From Nitrososphaera sp. UBA210 (GTDB lineage: Archaea > Thermoproteota > Nitrososphaeria > Nitrososphaerales > Nitrososphaeraceae), in contig DADA01000022.1 in NCBI GenBank assembly GCA_002494895.1, forward strand, positions 1-8,475: a stretch of DNA of 8,475 bases. Reading direction: 5' to 3'. The translations under genes and the position numbers were made by a program. Positions 6,722 through 8,475 of the stretch are shown piece by piece. The notes under the pieces are model-generated. The model was not told the DNA's origin, made no database searches, and saw only the letters and a list, made by a program, of their open reading frames with translations. The stretch's first letter is position 1. Each line of letters begins with the position of its first letter.

Positions 6722-8163
6722 CAAAGATCGGGGCTCCTCTGGACATGTGCAACGCTCTCGAAAAGAGAAGCCGCATCTAGCATCGTCTGTTCCTGAAGCT
6801 CGTCTGCCATTAGTTGCAGGCCGACCGGGAGGCCTCCGGAGAATCCTCCGGGAATCGAAATCGCCGGCGTACCTGCGAGGTTGGCCACTACAGTATCGAT
6901 ATCCACCAAGTACATCTTTAGGGGATCATCGATCTTTTCGCCCATCTTGAACGGAAGGATTGGCATTGTAGGCCCCATCAACAAATCGTGTGTCTTGAAA
7001 AGAGACTTTAGCTCTTGCTTCAGGAGGGACCTGACCTGCTGGGCCTTCAGATAGTATTTCCCGTAATAGCCGGAGGACAGAACGTACGAGCCAACTATGA
7101 TTCTTCTTTTGACTTCTTCACCAAAGTTGCTCCGTACCTTGGCATAGTACGAGTTCCACTCATAGCCTTCGGAGCTCATGTCAAAGCCGTAGCGGACATT
7201 GTCGTATCTTGCCAGGTTGCTGCTGGCTTCGGCCATCGCTATTGTGTAGTACGAGGCGAGCGCGTACTCGACCGAACCGAGGGTTACCTCTTCACACTTG
7301 CATCCCTGCTTTGCTAGGATATCTGCAGCGTTGTAGACTACCTGTGCGACTTCGGAGTCTGCGCCGTTGAGAAACTCCTTTACTATTCCGATGCGGAATC
7401 GCCTGTCAGGTACTCCGGCTGAATAGTTAGGCTTCATGTCCAAAGTCGTGTGGTCATTTCTGTCAATTCCAGCTATCGCGTTCATTACCGCGGTGACATC
7501 GGCTACCGTCCTGCCAGCGGGGCCTATCTGTTCGAGGCTGTTGGCATAAGACACCAGCCCGTACCTGCTTACCAGACCATAGGTGGGCTTCATCCCTATA
7601 ACTGAACAAAAGCTCGCAGGACACCTTACGGAACCTCCCGTGTCAGAGCCAAGAGAGACCGCGCACTCCATGGCAGCGACGCTCGCGGCGCTGCCTCCCG
7701 ATGATCCTCCGGGTACCCTGTTGATGTCCCAAGGATTTCTTGTAGCCCCATGCTTGCTAAACTCTGTTGTTGAGCCCATCGCAAACTCGTCAAGGTTTGC
7801 CTTGCCTATCACTATCGCTCCCGCGTCATCCAGTCTTGTGACTACCGTCGCGCTATATGGCGGAACATGATTTTCAAGCATTTTTGAAGCGCATGTAGTC
7901 CTTACTCCCTTCACACAAATGTTGTCCTTTACACTCACTGCGACTCCGGCGAGCGGCCCGACCGGCTCTCCATCCCTGACTTTCCTGTCTATAGAGCGCG
8001 CCTTGTCGATCGCTTCCCTGCGGTTTATCGTGATAAAGGCATTGACTTTTGGCTCTACCCTGTCGATCCTTTCCAAAAGTTGCTGTATGTACTCTTCAGC
8101 TGAAAATTCTCTTTTCTTTATGCCGTCGGCCACCTGCATGGCATCGAGCCGAAAGAGATCCAA
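6721..8163 (-). CDS. gatA: Asp-tRNA(Asn)/Glu-tRNA(Gln) amidotransferase subunit A (glutamine amidase)
   Basis: GatA hydrolyses glutamine to supply ammonia to GatB. The 480-residue protein carries the amidase-signature Ser-cisSer-Lys triad: Lys79 in VSVKDN, Ser154 in GGSSGGSAA, and Ser178 in SDTGGSVR. These match the residue numbers I recall for Staphylococcus aureus GatA, and that agreement supports the TTG start (8161-8163) over the ATG eight codons later (8139). Family motifs TTCASKML (89-96) and DEFAMGSTTE (125-134) are present. The start lies one base after the gatC stop (TAG-A-TTG), so translation is probably coupled. The stop TGA shares its last base with the gatB ATG. A free-standing amidase is excluded by the gatC and gatB neighbours. 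Confidence 0.97.
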   Translation of the reverse strand: MDLFRLDAMQVADGIKKREFSAEEYIQQLLERIDRVEPKVNAFITINRREAIDKARSIDRKVRDGEPVGPLAGVAVSVKDNICVKGVRTTCASKMLENHVPPYSATVVTRLDDAGAIVIGKANLDEFAMGSTTEFSKHGATRNPWDINRVPGGSSGGSAASVAAMECAVSLGSDTGGSVRCPASFCSVIGMKPTYGLVSRYGLVSYANSLEQIGPAGRTVADVTAVMNAIAGIDRNDHTTLDMKPNYSAGVPDRRFRIGIVKEFLNGADSEVAQVVYNAADILAKQGCKCEEVTLGSVEYALASYYTIAMAEASSNLARYDNVRYGFDMSSEGYEWNSYYAKVRSNFGEEVKRRIIVGSYVLSSGYYGKYYLKAQQVRSLLKQELKSLFKTHDLLMGPTMPILPFKMGEKIDDPLKMYLVDIDTVVANLAGTPAISIPGGFSGGLPVGLQLMADELQEQTMLDAASLFESVAHVQRSPDL

Positions 8164-8164
8164 T

Positions 8165-8437
8165 CTAGACCATCCTTGGACCCTTCACGAACCCTTCCTT
8201 CCTGTGCAAAGTCCCCAGCGAGTCCGCCTCAAATTCAACGGCGATGTCATCGCGGAGATCGGAGAATTTCTTCCTTGCGACGACAGGCTTGACCTCCTGA
8301 AGCGGGACCGTGTCCAGCTTGTCAAGGTACTTTACTATGGTCTCGATCTGGCCGGAGTATCTGGCGAGCTCGTCATCAGACAGCTCGATCCGGGACAGCC
8401 AGCCAAGATGTCTTACCTGGTCTTTTGTCACGGCCAT
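8165..8437 (-). CDS. gatC: Asp-tRNA(Asn)/Glu-tRNA(Gln) amidotransferase subunit C
   Basis: GatC is the small stabilising subunit that wraps around the GatA-GatB interface. At 90 residues it has the usual size. The N-terminal helix pair (VRHLGWLSRIELSDDE, then LARYSGQIETIVKYLDKLD) is typical, followed by a proline-containing linker around LQEVKPV and a C-terminal tail with FVKGPRMV in place of the common 'F-VP-V' ending. The start ATG (8435-8437) overlaps the upstream aspS stop as TAATG, and no clear Shine-Dalgarno site is visible, so re-initiation after aspS is likely. The sequence is too short for strong motif evidence by itself, but its position directly before gatA is decisive. Confidence 0.93.
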   Translation of the reverse strand: MAVTKDQVRHLGWLSRIELSDDELARYSGQIETIVKYLDKLDTVPLQEVKPVVARKKFSDLRDDIAVEFEADSLGTLHRKEGFVKGPRMV

Positions 8438-8475
8438 TATGGAGCCAGCCTGTCAATGTCCCTTGGATACAGGGT
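8437..8475 (-). CDS. aspS: Aspartyl-tRNA synthetase, C-terminal end (partial)
   Basis: Only the last 12 codons and the TAA stop (8437-8439) are in the window. They read TLYPRDIDRLAP. This matches the conserved C-terminus of archaeal-type AspRS, where a 'FPRD--RL-P' ending contributes the class II motif 3 neighbourhood and tail. The stop overlaps the gatC start by one base. In organisms that use GatCAB to make Asn-tRNA, AspRS is normally non-discriminating and charges both tRNA-Asp and tRNA-Asn; that is expected here but cannot be tested from this fragment. The identification rests on a very short peptide plus context. Confidence 0.75.
   Translation of the reverse strand, partial: TLYPRDIDRLAP

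Overview
The window looks like chromosomal DNA from an archaeon, most likely a moderate-GC Thaumarchaeon (Nitrososphaera-like). The evidence is an MCM replicative helicase, an archaeal GINS subunit, a small RFC clamp-loader subunit, a Hel308-like Ski2-family helicase, archaeal-type AspRS linked to gatCAB, TATA-box promoters close to start codons, and several TTG starts. The group assignment is an inference from gene content and arrangement, not from a database match.

Layout, left to right. Positions 1-275 (minus) hold the N-terminal 91 residues of a Ski2/Hel308-type helicase that runs off the left edge. Positions 365-3523 (minus) hold mcm, a single 1052-codon ORF with a 362-residue intein (1226-2311) inserted immediately before the Cys of the Walker B sequence CIDEFDK. 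Its 5' end overlaps a GINS gene (3516-4055, minus; Gins23-type domain order). A 155-bp divergent promoter region (4056-4210) with a TATA-like element for each direction and a cluster of AGCT dyads separates this operon from rfcS (4211-5197, plus). After an 84-bp convergent gap, gatB (5282-6721), gatA (6721-8163), gatC (8165-8437) and the last 12 codons plus stop of aspS (from 8437) lie on the minus strand as one tightly packed operon, transcribed aspS-gatC-gatA-gatB.

The left half is a replisome cluster: GINS and MCM form the helicase core, RfcS helps load the PCNA clamp, and the Ski2 helicase probably acts on stalled forks. The right half is an indirect aminoacylation module. AspRS is expected to mischarge tRNA-Asn with Asp, and GatCAB amidates it to Asn-tRNA-Asn.

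The window is essentially fully coding, with no gene-free stretch over 300 bases. I see no tRNA, rRNA, CRISPR, insertion sequence or defence cassette. The only mobile element is the intein, which retains all splicing residues and both LAGLIDADG acidic residues. I did not find a wholly new system. The intein in the ATPase centre and the shared divergent replication promoter deserve the most attention.
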